Position numbers and translations under genes: made by a program
Part shown: positions 44,934 through 55,920 of the stretch, piece after piece
Layout of the letters: each line of letters opens with the position of its first letter
Position numbering within the stretch: position 1 is the stretch's first letter
The notes under the pieces: model-generated
What the model was told of the DNA's origin: nothing
Databases searched by the model: none
What the model saw: the letters and a program-made list of their open reading frames with translations, nothing else
From: Ciona savignyi
Taxonomy: Eukaryota; Chordata; Ascidiacea; Phlebobranchia; Cionidae
DNA: 64,000 nucleotides
Assembly: GCA_000149265.1 (NCBI GenBank)
Contig: CH003037.1
Coordinates: forward strand, 167,495-231,494
Reading direction: 5' to 3'

Positions 44934-45467
44934 TGTAGGGGGTCGCCAATATATGTTTGTTAATTTTGCCTATTGCTTGACACTTGATCTGGTCAGATGA
45001 TTCTCTGGCTGACCGTACTCAGTTAAATTTGACTCTCGCAATCCGACAACTCACGGAAGGGGCTTTTATTCTTGTTTATTAATAAGCTGACACAGTAAAG
45101 TACAAACAGTTCGAATAGTTCAATTTCGCTTTCATTAGTTGAATATGATCGGCTGCCGTACAGTTAGACGTTGTTCTTATACTCTGATTTCTTTAGTCGA
45201 ATCGTAGACTGACATATCATTAGACGTTTTTAGGCTGTCGTTTCGTTAAGCCACATGTTTAGAATAATTCGTTAACACCACGTTTCAGAACAAGCGGATA
45301 CGTGTACAAAAAAAGGCGGCATAACACGTGGTTCGTGAGAGAAGAATTATTCAGGAAACAGAAGTTTCCTAAGCCGGATTACAGGCTGTATGTTAAAACA
45401 GTAAAACAAATCTGTACAATGCGTCCCAAAAGCAAATAATATAATACATAATGGCGAAATTGCTACA
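44934..45467 (-). repeat. LTR (A-type), right end of copy 3
   Basis: 534 bp. It carries the A-type variants TTAATTTTGCC and TTTAGAATAATTC, identical at these sites to the LTR at 19318. Its right flank is AATT. Confidence 0.9.
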
Positions 45468-45609
45468 AATTCTTTCCTGAAAAGAGCAAACATAATATTT
45501 AGTTGGTATGTTTTTGCATTAAATCATTAATAATGGAATCAAGTAATTACATAACTTGACATGTCAAATGATTTTAGCCTGGTTTTAACATTATTTAAAT
45601 AAGGGTGAA

Positions 45610-46850
45610 TAGGCTTACCTGAAACTGTCTCTACCCCACAAGAATCGGATTCAGTGCTCGGTGTCGAGGATGATTAACATGGTATGGCACCAGCAACATT
45701 TAAACACGCAGCGAATTCTGTTTATCAAAAAAAACTATCAACCAGACACTAATATATATTTTCCCGCCACTACTTTGCTCGCTGATGTGATAGGGTATTT
45801 AAACGATTGTTTTCCCATTAAGTTACGGTTTAAATTGGTTTTTGCTTGGAATCACTAAAAATACCACTGAACTTGAAACATAAACCTTTGCAACGATATT
45901 AATTATTTGTTTTTATTATCAGTTTTACCAGCAATGAAAACTATAGATACTTACCTCTTACACTTGAGGGTTATATTCTAATAAAAGAACGCTTTTAAAT
46001 ATAATATAAAGCTTAAAACTTTGGTTCAGCTAGTACCATACTTTCACCTCAACTAACCTAAAGTTAAAAACAATTCTAACTGAAGCAGTGATGGAAAAAA
46101 GTGTCTGCATGGCAACGCGTTTTCGTCAGCATTGTTGAAAAAAGACCCGTTTGACCTTAAGTGCCACGTAGCACTGCCGCCGATTTTTTTCCAGCACTGT
46201 ACTTATGTGATAGGTCGAAGTCAGGTAGCGTGTTTGTGGTACTACTAGGTGATAGATCCACGAGACCACAATCTTCATCGCTTCTATCCTCTCCAGACGT
46301 AAAGTCTACTGCCGGTAATTAAAATCATAATTTTAAAGGAATCTACATTGGATACTTTGCCGAATGCTCAAAAGTTTAATGAAGCAAACATTTTTGTACC
46401 TTCCACACAATCCAAAAACATTTTGGTTTTCTTTTTTCGCTTTTGTGGTACCGGAACATTGACAGCATCTAAGCTTTCTGATGCCGAAGTTTCATTATAA
46501 ATGTCGCACACTTGTTTATTCTCTAAAAATAAGTGTGATAAAAATATTGCAATGATTATTCGTGTAAAACATCAAAAGTTAATTAAAAAGAACATTTAGT
46601 AAAATATATTTGCAACACACCAGAAGAACACTTTATTTTAATAAGTGGGAAACTTCTCCAGTTATCCTCCGGTCGCTTTATTTTATTGATAAGTGTAAGA
46701 GCATTTGCTCCCACAGGAGGCCAACAAACATTTATTGGTTTTTATCCAGGAGGTAGGAATTACGCCTTCTTCCTCTGTAGTGCCTTCTTTCCACACAGCC
46801 AAACTCCACATATTAATACTGCAATGGAAACAAAATAATAACAATGGTGC
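45610..46850 (-). pseudogene. Minus-strand exon series of an unnamed transposon-type gene
   Basis: Exon-like blocks in order: 46840-46610, with EEGVIPTSWI, then in another frame VCWPPVGANALTLINKIKRP and NWRSFPLIKIK. This resembles the N-terminal VP.SW....WPP..... module found in many invertebrate transposon-associated proteins (DUF4806 group, from memory). Then 46525-46390 (ETSASESLDAVNVPVPQKRK) with a TTTTTAG acceptor, 46310-46190 (PAVDFTSGEDRSDEDCGL), and ~45665-45620 (ESDSCGVETVSG) ending in a CAG/GTAAGC donor. The first exon needs a frameshift, so the copy is probably decayed. No function is assigned. Confidence 0.4.
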
Positions 46851-47180
46851 AAGGCAATTCACTTACTAAAATAAGCAATATAATACTTTTATCACTTTTA
46901 ACTTCACTATTTATTAAATCCTTTAAATATAGCACAATAATTGATGACTACTGGTACCCAAGCACTTTAATGCACAAGATTAACAACTGGTAGGAACAAT
47001 GCTTAATAAACTGATTAAAAAAAGTACAACTCAAAAATTATGCATTAACGGAAACAGAGCATAACCACTGTTATAAGGAAAACAAACAACTTTTCTTTTT
47101 AAAGAATTTTTAGATAGAGAAACTGTTTTTTTTTGTTAATAGCAGTACCAGTAATAAAACCAATATTAAACAATTTTGAT

Positions 47181-47300
47181 TCAGATGGTTTTGTATAAAA
47201 GTTCTTTACTAATAAGCTTATCACATTGTTGATCTACTACAAACACAAAGTTGCTGTTATGTGTCAAAAAACAACCATCTCTTATATTTGGACTAATCTT
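47181..47300 (-). pseudogene. Continuation of the TNP2/DUF4218-like gene beyond a MITE
   Basis: Open minus-strand sequence (GCFLTHNSNFVFVVDQQCDK) runs from the MITE boundary to a stop at 47181. Its position and orientation suit the C-terminal piece of the gene at 47875-48364, split by the MITE. Confidence 0.45.
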
Positions 47301-47302
47301 TA

Positions 47303-47866
47303 AGCACATTTACATGGCGCTTTTAAATGGATTCGAATCTATTTCGCCAATCCGTACTCTCGTTTTGCGCGAAAAGAAAAGGGTACAACGGATTTGAAAT
47401 GTCGTATCTCCAATCCGATAAAAGGAGCGGTTTTCTTGAACGGATTGGGATTGATTTTAGGCTTACAAGTTTTGTAAAACTTTAATTTTTAGATGTTTGA
47501 CTTATAAACACAACTTCTGCTAGGTGTTAGAGTAATTTAGCAAGCCTAATGTGTCAAATTTAGCAAGCCTAATGTGTCTAATGTTAGGTTACCATTGCAA
47601 AAAAGTCTTGAATTAAAAGTTGTAGAACTAAAGCAAAACTAATATAATCCCGGACACTACATAAGTCATACGCTAACATTCCACCAGGCTAGCCTACTAC
47701 ATTAACATCAGCAGTCAAATCCAATTACATTATAAAAACAATAAACAAAAATAGCGCCATGTAAATGCGACACTTAACCGATTAGATTTGAAACTTGTGT
47801 GACGTCATTTCAAATCCGTTTGGTATTTAATCCGATCCGTTTGAGCATGCATCATGTAAACGGGCT
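47303..47866. mobile_element. MITE related to the transposon end at 57595-57773
   Basis: 564 bp. Inverted ends are AGCACATTTACATGG on the left and, read inward, AGCCCGTTTACATGA on the right, with TA on both sides (47301-47302 and 47867-47868). The left ~160 bp (GGATTCGAATC(T/C)ATTTCGCC.., CCAATCCG..) match 57595-57773 in reverse complement. An additional internal copy of the end (AGCGCCATGTAAATG, near 47753-47768) is present. The target is TA, or a decayed TWA, so Harbinger or Tc1/mariner are both possible. Confidence 0.65.
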
Positions 47867-47874
47867 TACTGATA

Positions 47875-48364
47875 CTAAGGGCTTCTTAACTGGATTGTTT
47901 GCATTTCGCACACTTTTTTTATATCTTTCATGTGGTTTTCAAAAGGAAAAGCAGAAATATCCTCTAGAGAAGAATCAAAGTATCTTACATCATCAGCAAG
48001 ATGAATAAGATTATGTACTACATTATATACACAAAACGTGTCTCCATACAACAAACGACAATCATTTACAAACTGATTTAAGCAAAATTCTGCTCGATTT
48101 AAATGTAATTTTCTGTTAGAGATATCACAGTTTAGAATAGTCATGGCAATGTGAAGATTAAGAAAATGCAAGTAGGCAGGTTTTGAAAGAATATATTTTA
48201 GTACAAAGGGGGCTACGTACAAAACAAGCTGTCTAAATTCTACAGCCTTCCATCTTCCTAAATCAGAAAGTGAACGAGGCTTCCGTACAAAATGCAACAT
48301 GAAATGAGGGGCAAGCTTGATCCCATCCACCTCCTTATTACGAGCTTCTAACGCCGCTTGAACC
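47875..48364 (-). pseudogene. TNP2/DUF4218-like (CACTA/EnSpm-associated) protein fragment
   Basis: Reads HFVRKPRSLSDLGRWKAVEF, RQLVLYVAPFVLK, LHIAMTIL, VYNVVHNLIHLADDVRYF and SAFPFENHMKDIKKV. This is the conserved C-terminal domain of transposon-derived proteins that I associate with CACTA/EnSpm elements. Upstream coding is interrupted exactly at 48365 by an LTR element, and the C-terminus is separated by the MITE. Sequence 48365-48492 that looks like an N-terminal extension is LTR, not gene. Confidence 0.65.
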
Positions 48365-48819
48365 TGTAGCAAATTCGCGGCTTGTGTATTATTTTTGCAC
48401 ATTATATTAAGTTTTTTGAAATTGTTTAAGTAAGTTGTATTGCATGCTGCACATCTGCGTGCGTCTGTTCTAAAAACCCGTTTGTACCTCACTTCCTGTG
48501 CGTGTCAACGGGATATAATCCCCATGCCATATGTTTTGCAAGCTGATGTTTTGTGTATAAAGTCTTTGCATGAAATATCATCGAAAACGCGTTTTGGAAT
48601 AAAGACCGAAAATAAATCGCCTGCTCGGGCGCGGCTCCGAGCATGTTCAGGCAACCAGTTTAACTGTATGTGTTTTACTGTATCAGCTTATAAGATACAA
48701 TTCAGAAACCTTCCGAGACGGAGTCAATTCGGAGTCTAATTAGTTGGAGAATTTAGGTCAGGTTCAGTGCTATAGCTATAAGCACGCCAACCGACCACAG
48801 AATCTCCTGATTCTCCACA
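48365..48819 (+). repeat. 5' LTR of the deleted CsRn1-type element
   Basis: 455 bp, TG..CA. It is followed by GTGGTGAATCTCCAATACG, nearly the same primer-site region as in the three large Gypsy copies (GTGGTGACTACCCAATACG). This conservation between families supports a genuine primer-binding site. Confidence 0.85.
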
Positions 48820-48869
48820 GTGGTGAATCTCCAATACGTGTTTGAACACGCAGGTCTATTTACAAAAAA

Positions 48870-49668
48870 ATGTGTTGGCGAAACAATCTATTCAATTTTC
48901 CGATGCCAACAGAAAAGCCGCAAGTGAGGATTTGCTGGTTTCATAAACATTTTGGTAACCGAGCACGAAAATGCAACTTAGGCTGCAATTGGTCCGCAAT
49001 CTACAGAAAAACAGCAAGAACAAAACCAAAAACAACACTACAAATGTCAAGCCCGAGATATTTCCATGCGAAGTCCAGTTTATTTTTTGTTGAAGACGTC
49101 GCAAATAACTTAAAGTTTATGGTGGACCCAAGAACATCATTTTCTCTTTTACCCAATTTAGACGAGACACGTTCTATTTTTTACCAACGTTCCGGAAAAC
49201 TACAACTAAGCGAAACGAACTGCCCATCAACTGGAAACAAGGAACTAGACGTTTCCTTACAAGGTGGTGGGATCTTTCGAATGGAACTTTCAAATTACAA
49301 ACGTTCGCCATCCCGTGATTGGTTTGGACTTTATAAAGCGTTTCAATCTCATTGTGGATGGGCGAAGTGGCCTTCTACGTCGTCGTCCAGAAGAAACGAA
49401 TACCGCGCCACCCGGCATAAAGTACAAAGAAGATACGGTGGATCGAAGGGAAGCGCTGAAAACGCCAGAAATCATGGGTCTAATAAAGAAACCTTTATTC
49501 ACGAGCAGCAAAATCGAAGAGGAAAACAACATTTTTGACATTTTGGTCGAGTCGGAAAAGACTTTTCTTCACGACACGCGTCGCAAACCTGAGCGATCAC
49601 CTGGGCTCACGTACTTACAAGTTTGTCGTTTTCGTAGTGGCCGTTTCGTCTATGAGACGGATCTTTGA
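48870..49668 (+). pseudogene. gag CHCC and protease remnant
   Basis: The first frame has CWFHKHFGNRARKCNLGC (CHCC motif, about 48938-48991) and FMVDPRTSFSLLPN, a protease-like block in which the usual D-T/S-G catalytic triplet reads DPR and is therefore dead. A second frame from 49264 gives FEWNFQITNVRHPVIGLDFI, matching the end of the protease domain. RT, RNase H and integrase are absent. Confidence 0.75.
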
Positions 49669-49749
49669 CTGTCACCGAGTTGTTCAGCATTTTGCTCAAG
49701 GATTGGTGAGAAATGTGAATAGGGTATACGATCACGACTAAAGCATTAT

Positions 49750-50196
49750 TGATTATTACACGAGTATTGAATATCGTCCAGAGTGGCCTATTTTATATGA
49801 GTATTTTGTGTCTACTGGGTATGTTATTGCGTGTCGAGGATGCTCCACGCCGACTATTTTTTATACGAGTATGTTTTTATGTCTATTGTCTATAGCGTGA
49901 TTTGCGTCTAAATAATGCTTTGGTTTGATTTTTTGCCCTCTGCATGGACCGCCAATGCTTTGGCTTAGCGAATAACCTGATAGTTTTTTCATAGGCCCTA
50001 TGAAAAAAACCTTGTTCAGTTTATTTTACAGATATTATCCACATTTCGCCATCGATGAGACCCAACCTATTCGATTTTTGAAAAATGATTTTCGCGCCAC
50101 CATTTGAAAGCCGCGAATTCCTACAAAATTTGTATAGATCCCATCATAGAGGATTAATAGTTTTCAAAATTTAAAATTTGGGGGGAAAGGAAGCTA
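49750..50196 (+). other. Non-coding remainder of the deleted element
   Basis: No pol blocks are recognisable between the protease remnant and the 3' LTR. A GGGGGGAAAGGAAG purine run just before the LTR at 50197 is the likely polypurine tract. Confidence 0.55.
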
Positions 50197-50651
50197 TGTA
50201 GCAAATTCGCGGCTTGTGTATTATTTTTGCACATTATATTAAGTTTTTTGAAATTGTTTAAGTAAGTTGTATTGCATGCTGCACATCTGCGTGCGTCTGT
50301 TCTAAAAACCCGTTTGTACCTCACTTCCTGTGCGTGTCAACGGGATATAATCCCCATGCCATATGTTTTGCAAGCTGATGTTTTGTGTATAAAGTCTTTG
50401 CATGAAATATTATCGAAAACGCGTTTTGGAATAAAGACCGAAAATAAATCGCCTGCTCGGGCGCGGCTCCGAGCATGTTCAGGCAACCAGTTTAACTGTA
50501 TGTGTTTTACTGTATCAGCTTATAAGATACAATTCAGAAACCTTCCGAGACGGAGTCAATTCGGAGTCTAATTAGTTGGAGAATTTAGGTCAGGTTCAGT
50601 GCTATAGCTATAAGCACGCAAACCACCCACAAAAGAACCTGATTCTCCACA
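50197..50651 (+). repeat. 3' LTR of the deleted CsRn1-type element
   Basis: 455 bp, same length as the 5' LTR with small differences (for example near 50409 and 50620-50636). Followed by the AACC duplication. Confidence 0.85.
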
Positions 50652-50655
50652 AACC

Positions 50656-51200
50656 AATAAGATTTTAAAGTCAAAGGGAGAGTACTCTAAGTTGTTCCAT
50701 TCCTCTTTTGTACTGTTTGTTGGCAATTATGTGATTTACGACGAGTGCTGCATCATCTTCTGGGGTCCAAGGTTGTATAGTAGCTTTTTTTCCGGAACGC
50801 CTTTGCAAATATTTTCCGCTGGTCTGGCCACTAAGCGGTACTGTAGGCCCCTTTAATCATGATTTCGGGGATGTTAAAATCTTTATCAAGCATCGCCAAT
50901 TTGAAAACATTAAAGCTGGGTTTTGTGCCGAAAGATGATAGAACTTCAATTGACTTGGAACTGCTGCCACGAGCTTTAAGCGGTCTTGTTTTAATAAAGT
51001 TCACAGTTTTGACAACAACTTCAAGCACTCTTCCATTAAGATCACCGCTGAGCTGTTGCGAAGCCAGTGCTTCACGGTGTATTTATTATGCAGTGGGTCC
51101 ATTTTGCATTGACTGCAAAACCTGCACCAACGCTAGCAGTCCGCCCAAATGACCCCTGACATAGCTCGGGCACCATCGGTGCATAAACCAACGCAGTAAT
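50656..51200 (-). pseudogene. hAT transposase fragment (ZBED5-like) and adjacent coding remnant
   Basis: From about 51185 leftward on the minus strand: CTDGARAM, a MDPLHNKYTVKHWL-type block in the place of the usual HC..HREAL, then VVVKTVNFIKTRPLKAR. This is the core order of ZBED5-like hAT transposases, in which the Asp of CTDGA is catalytic. The frame breaks several times. From 50800 to 50680, WTPEDDAALVVNHIIANKQY is a separate open stretch that I do not recognise. Confidence 0.6.
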
Positions 51201-51236
51201 TTCACTCGAGGTTATTTTGCTGAATAAATTTATTTC

Positions 51237-51767
51237 GTGGCGAAACTAAAAGCACATCAGCTAAAACAGCTATTATTCAATGCACTTTTGGCTGTTTCAA
51301 ATGCTGGAGGCACAGTAGTAGCGTGTGTATGTGACAATTGTGCAACAAATGTGTCTGTTGACATTCAAGTGTTTCATGAAAAACTAGCAGCTCTCTCCAC
51401 TCTAAAGGACAAACTCTGTATAAGCGAGGGCACCATCATCCTAATAAAACTTATTGCAGATTGGTTCCATATGATGAACGTGAAGGATAGATATTCTGGG
51501 ATTCATATGCGTGACCAGTGTCGACATCCATGGATCAAGGAATGCAACAGTTTCACAGAATTAAAGGAAACGTGCGAAGTCGTATCCACTTGTGCATGGC
51601 AACAATCATCGAGGGAGGCTGTAGAGCTTCTGAATGAACATGGCTTCAGCTATGTCTTACTTGCAACATTTTCTGATGAAGCTTTCGAAAAGTTCTTCGG
51701 TCAGGCTCGACAACGCAGTGGGGGTAATATAAATTTTTGCCATGTTTCCCAGCAGTTATTTAAATAA
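51237..51767 (+). pseudogene. P-element/THAP9-like transposase fragment
   Basis: 176 codons: LKQLLFNALLAVSNAGGTVV and ACVCDNCATNVS resemble the DQG..N block, then WFHMMNVKDRY, AVELLNEHGF, YVLLATFSDEAFEKFF and GQARQRSGGNINF. The last parts match the C-terminal ..ENFFGQIRQRGG.. block of P-element-type transposases. The central GTP-binding and catalytic regions look collapsed, so this is a deleted remnant. Confidence 0.65.
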
Positions 51768-52286
51768 TTAGTTTAATTTTATAATGTCTTAAAAATAACT
51801 TACTGAACAAAGTTTTAAAGAAAAACTGGCTGCTCCTCTATGAATTTGCCCCGGTTTCCCAGCACAGTTATTTTATTGCTTTGATGCAGAATCACCCCAG
51901 TGTTGACTGACTACTAGTTCTTCAAGTTGATTGATTACACTAAATAAATAAAAAGGCAATTACACTTCTGTACATAATATGTAAGATCGAAAGTATTATT
52001 AAGTTTCAAACACAGTTTCCCTTCTATTAAGAAAAGTAACAAAAACAATTGGATTAATTTATTTCCACCCTCGTTTGACTTATTCGGCACATTCTAACAA
52101 CCTGTGAAACACATTAGGAGTATTCTTAATTTAATACACAGTATATGTAGGCTACTAATGTAAAGATATGTTTTTTGAAATTGTTTTATCATGTTTGCAT
52201 TGTTTTTTTCCTTCAGCCGTATTTTTCCGTTTATTGGACACCCGATAAATTTGATTACAAACTTCGAACTCGACTAATATCTAAAC

Positions 52287-53042
52287 CAGGGGTTCTTAAA
52301 CTGGGGGGCGCGCCCCCCTTGGGGGGCGTGGAAGCTTCTCAAGGGGGGCGCGAGCATGACAGTGACATATTGCAGGGTTTGAATTAACGATTTAGCTATG
52401 TTAAATTGCCTTAGAATGCGGTTTCAGAACTTCTCAAACTAATCTTTAAAGCCAGAAAGATAATTCATTAAGCAAACAGTAACGTTATATAGTAGTAATG
52501 ATAAACTACAATAAACGTATCGTGAGTTAATGCGTGTAGGATAGGACAAATATCGACGAAACGAAGCCTTTGAAACGAGTAATCTTACTTGTTAAAACAC
52601 CATATAACCTTATTATAAAGGGGTGTGTCGCATCTCCGCCAATCATAAATAAAGGAATCGTGGTATATTAACGCATAATGGCTATTGTTGCGTCGTGATA
52701 GAAATGCTTATTATGCGTCAATAATGCAAAGTAAAAGCAAGGTAAATAAATGTAATAGTAATTCCATTGTTAAATGTTATGTTGAAGGCAAAATATATAG
52801 TGCGCGAAATCAGTAACGGTAATTTATATTTTCGCGATTTTGTTAAATTTTGTAATTCGCGAACTTTAGAAAATGGTTCGCCAATAGCGATTCGCGATCC
52901 CTTGCATCCTTCACACTAAGCAGGGTAATGGCAAATAAATTATTATTCTATTTTTCGTAAATTCGATTTTTGAGTAGGTGAGGCGTGAGCATGAATCACA
53001 AATCTCCAGGGGGGCGCGACTGAAAAAGTTTAAGAACCACTG
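52287..53042. mobile_element. hAT MITE with perfect 8-bp target duplication
   Basis: 756 bp. ATCTAAAC lies on both sides (52279-52286 and 53043-53050). Terminal inverted repeats are CAGGGGTTCTTAAACT and, read inward from the right, CAGTGGTTCTTAAACT, followed on each side by a GGGGGGCGCG tract. The CAG.GGTTCT(T/C)AAAC end and 8-bp duplication identify hAT. No ORF inside. Confidence 0.92.
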
Positions 53043-53050
53043 ATCTAAAC

Positions 53051-55269
53051 AAATACATAGTATCAAATCAATTTACCCTTTTTTACATATTCATTTTTTG
53101 GGAAATCTTATTTAATAAGATTAAATTTGGTAAATGTATTCAAATATAATTAATACACACACCGAATTTTAATAGACAAAAGTGGCAACCATGTGTTTGT
53201 TCAATACCTTCATATAGGCTATGTATGTATTTATATATGTTCATATATAGTTGCATAAACAAAAATTTTCAATGGGTAAACCTGTAAAAATCCTTGTATC
53301 TTCATGCCGGTATATATTAAAAATTTTACAACAATAAAACTTACTAAAGTCGTTTGTTTGAAAAAAAATCGGTTATTATTAGAGCGCTTACAAGAAAAAT
53401 CTACCACAATAAGTATTTTTTAAGCTGGAACAGAATGCGTTGTATCTGGATGGCCTTCTGTTTAAATTTATTCGTTTTATAGCAGGTTGTAATCGCCTCA
53501 CACTGTTTTTGTAATTGGAGATCCATTTCTTTGGAGAATTATAAAAACATAAATTTACAGTACACATGGCGGTTATTTTGCTTCTGTCCACAGAACCTAA
53601 AATCTAATCTCTGACTATCAAACTATTTTTGATGTACCATACATAGATAGATCATAGTCTGTTTTGTATGTTGCTCCCTTAACAACCAGGATACTACATA
53701 CATGTCACATGACTATGAACTTAGTCTTGCTAAATAGTATCTAACAAAGTATTAAACAGACATATTCAAGGAAAACGTAATCTTATATAAATGGTAGCTG
53801 TGGGCAACCTCAAAAATTTAAAACTAACTTCATAGGCTGGATAAATTAACATACTTTCGCTTTGTGACAAACCAGAACTTGCCGCAGCAGCACTAATAAA
53901 GAGAATCCTACATTCCTTGCTCCCAGAAACTTTACAAAACCTTAGTTTGCTCTTCTGTTAAATATTTTCTAAAATAAAAATGCTGCTAAATTTTCTGGCT
54001 GTGAATCTGCGAAGACCTAGGTATTCTACAAAATGATTACTTAACTTATACGAGCATAAAAGGACAATAGATGTACATGAAACGTATTTGTTTAAAAATG
54101 GTTGCTTACAATGTAGGCACACTCATATGGAAATTGGTTGAAGATCCCAGTTGTGTTTTTTTCTATATGTATGTATACTATAGGCGCATTAACTTGGCAT
54201 ACACTAACAACTAGAGTACAATTTTAAAGGCAAGAGTGCAGTTTGTACCTCCGGCACATATTACTTTACGCCTGTAACTGGACGGACGTGGCTAAAAGTA
54301 GCACTGAAATGGGGCTGAACGTGGTGCTGGTATAAGTCGGGTGACAGAAGTGTATGTTTAATGTTGGTAAGAAAAAAGTTTCCAATAATATCGGATAAAC
54401 GAGCAAAAGACAAAATTGTAAGTATTTACTCGTATTTAAGATTCACAACTTATTTATTTCTGTAAATGTTATATCTAATTGTAAATACCGACTACTACTG
54501 TGTTGCATATTTTTTATCTGAATTAGTGTGTGTGCCCTTTACTCTTCTAATTCAGAAACATGCAGGTGTACTTGGATTGAAAGTTTGAACCATAAGGCGC
54601 ACATATGGCTTTCTTTACTCAACACCGCAGTGTAAAACAAAGCACTGCTAGTGTTGACGCCAACAATCCCTTTTTGTGTACACTATAACCCAGCTGTTTA
54701 AAATATTTATTGCGCCACCTATCGGCATATTTTCCGTTGTTTTATTTCCTAAATTCGTGTTTCAGTTTTGCGCCAGTTTTCTGCGATGTCATAAGTTAGT
54801 TGTAACCTTTAATAAATAAACAAAGAAAAACACATTAATCTTATATAGTGACTATCAATAACTAAATTTAATCTCCTGACTCCTAATATTGTTGTTTAAA
54901 TTATTGCTGGAACGTTTGACCTGAATACACTTTGAATCGAGCATTAAACAAGAATAGTCAGTCACTTATTCGTCACGGCCCAAACATCGCGCCGACTGTT
55001 GAGATTTAGCTTCAACAGCTAGTAATGTAGAAGAAGCTGCACTTACGCCCACTCCTGCAAAGAGGCTGATGTAGTACATTAATTATATGGATGGACTATT
55101 TATTGTGGCTAAGTAAATATGGATACTTTTATATACAGGTGCTAGAAAATCATAAGAGCGAAAACACACGTTCAATAATCGTAAAAAGGTGTGGCACGAA
55201 GGAGAAATTACAGTTTGTTGCATCATACCAAACAAACCTATTTGGATCGGTGGGCAAGGGTTCCGCCTC
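53051..55269. other. Long stretch without recognisable gene
   Basis: Short ORFs only. No terminal repeats, domains or tandem structure I can support. Confidence 0.45.
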
Positions 55270-55920
55270 AGAGTGTGCTCTTTACACAACACTTCTGCAG
55301 TTATACTGTTTAATTCTCTGTCTGTGAAGTGAGTAAGTACACTAAGAAAAAAAACCTTCTACAATCTGTTAAAGTGCGACATGGAATGCCATGAAGTTTA
55401 TGGCATAAACTCTTCAACGCAATGTTAATTAAACAAAAGGTAAAAGAGGCATGGCCCTGGTGGACCAACTGTTTTGTAGAAAGGGGAAATCTGATTGTCG
55501 AAGCCATGCTACAACTATCATCGAATGGGTCCCCTCCCTTGACTGACGTGATCTAAAGATGCTGGTGAAGACACACACACACATTGATGGATAGTAGTAA
55601 AGGCGACACAACAAAATTTTTAATGTTAACGGACCAGAAGATGATTGTTACTTGCCCACTAAAATTGCAGTGGAGACAAGTGCTAGGCCCACCTGCACAA
55701 AGTTGTCTCTATTTTCTATTCCTACTTAAAAGTAAATGGGCAGTTAACAATACAAATCCTGAATCCAACATCAATGTTTAGAATGCTGCCCTTTACGTTG
55801 TAAACTCTCTACTGATGGATATTAATATTCCATTAATCAACATATCACGTGCCTACTTCCTGAAAAAAAAAACAACTATTCATACTAAACCATTTGAAAT
55901 TGTTTTATGAATGTCGTAAA
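55270..55920. repeat. Dispersed repeat, copy 2 (partner at 7660-8235)
   Basis: Same-orientation diverged copy with extra internal segments (for example 55444-55505). Right edges coincide near GTCAAAATTAAA in both copies, supporting a defined element rather than a random duplication. Left edges are near ACAACACTTCTGC. Confidence 0.75.

Larger units (their letters stand above)
38670..45467 (-). mobile_element. Ty3/Gypsy (CsRn1-type) LTR retrotransposon, copy 3
   Basis: 6.8 kb from the shared LTR to 44934-45467. The right flank is AATT, matching the flank left of copy 1, and the right LTR is A-type like the left LTR of copy 1. Coding regions are broken into six frames by single-base insertions, many near 40300-41900 and 43480-43505, that are absent from the other two copies. 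Confidence 0.9.
48365..50651 (+). mobile_element. Internally deleted CsRn1-type Gypsy element
   Basis: Two 455-bp LTRs (48365-48819 and 50197-50651) begin TGTAGCAAATTCGCGG and end GATTCTCCACA, and differ at few sites. The 4-bp duplication AACC flanks the element (48361-48364 and 50652-50655). The internal part is only ~1.4 kb and keeps a gag CHCC motif and protease remnants. It is related to, but distinct from, the three large copies. Confidence 0.88.

Noticed and set aside
19318-45467. Simple segmental duplication of one Gypsy locus
   Set aside because: Flanks differ between copies and target duplications pair across copies, so plain tandem duplication does not explain the arrangement.
48365-48492. 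N-terminal zinc-finger-like extension of the minus-strand ORF (ARRCAACNTTYLNNF)
   Set aside because: This stretch is entirely within the 48365-48819 LTR and is repeated at 50197, so it is LTR antisense, not part of the gene.
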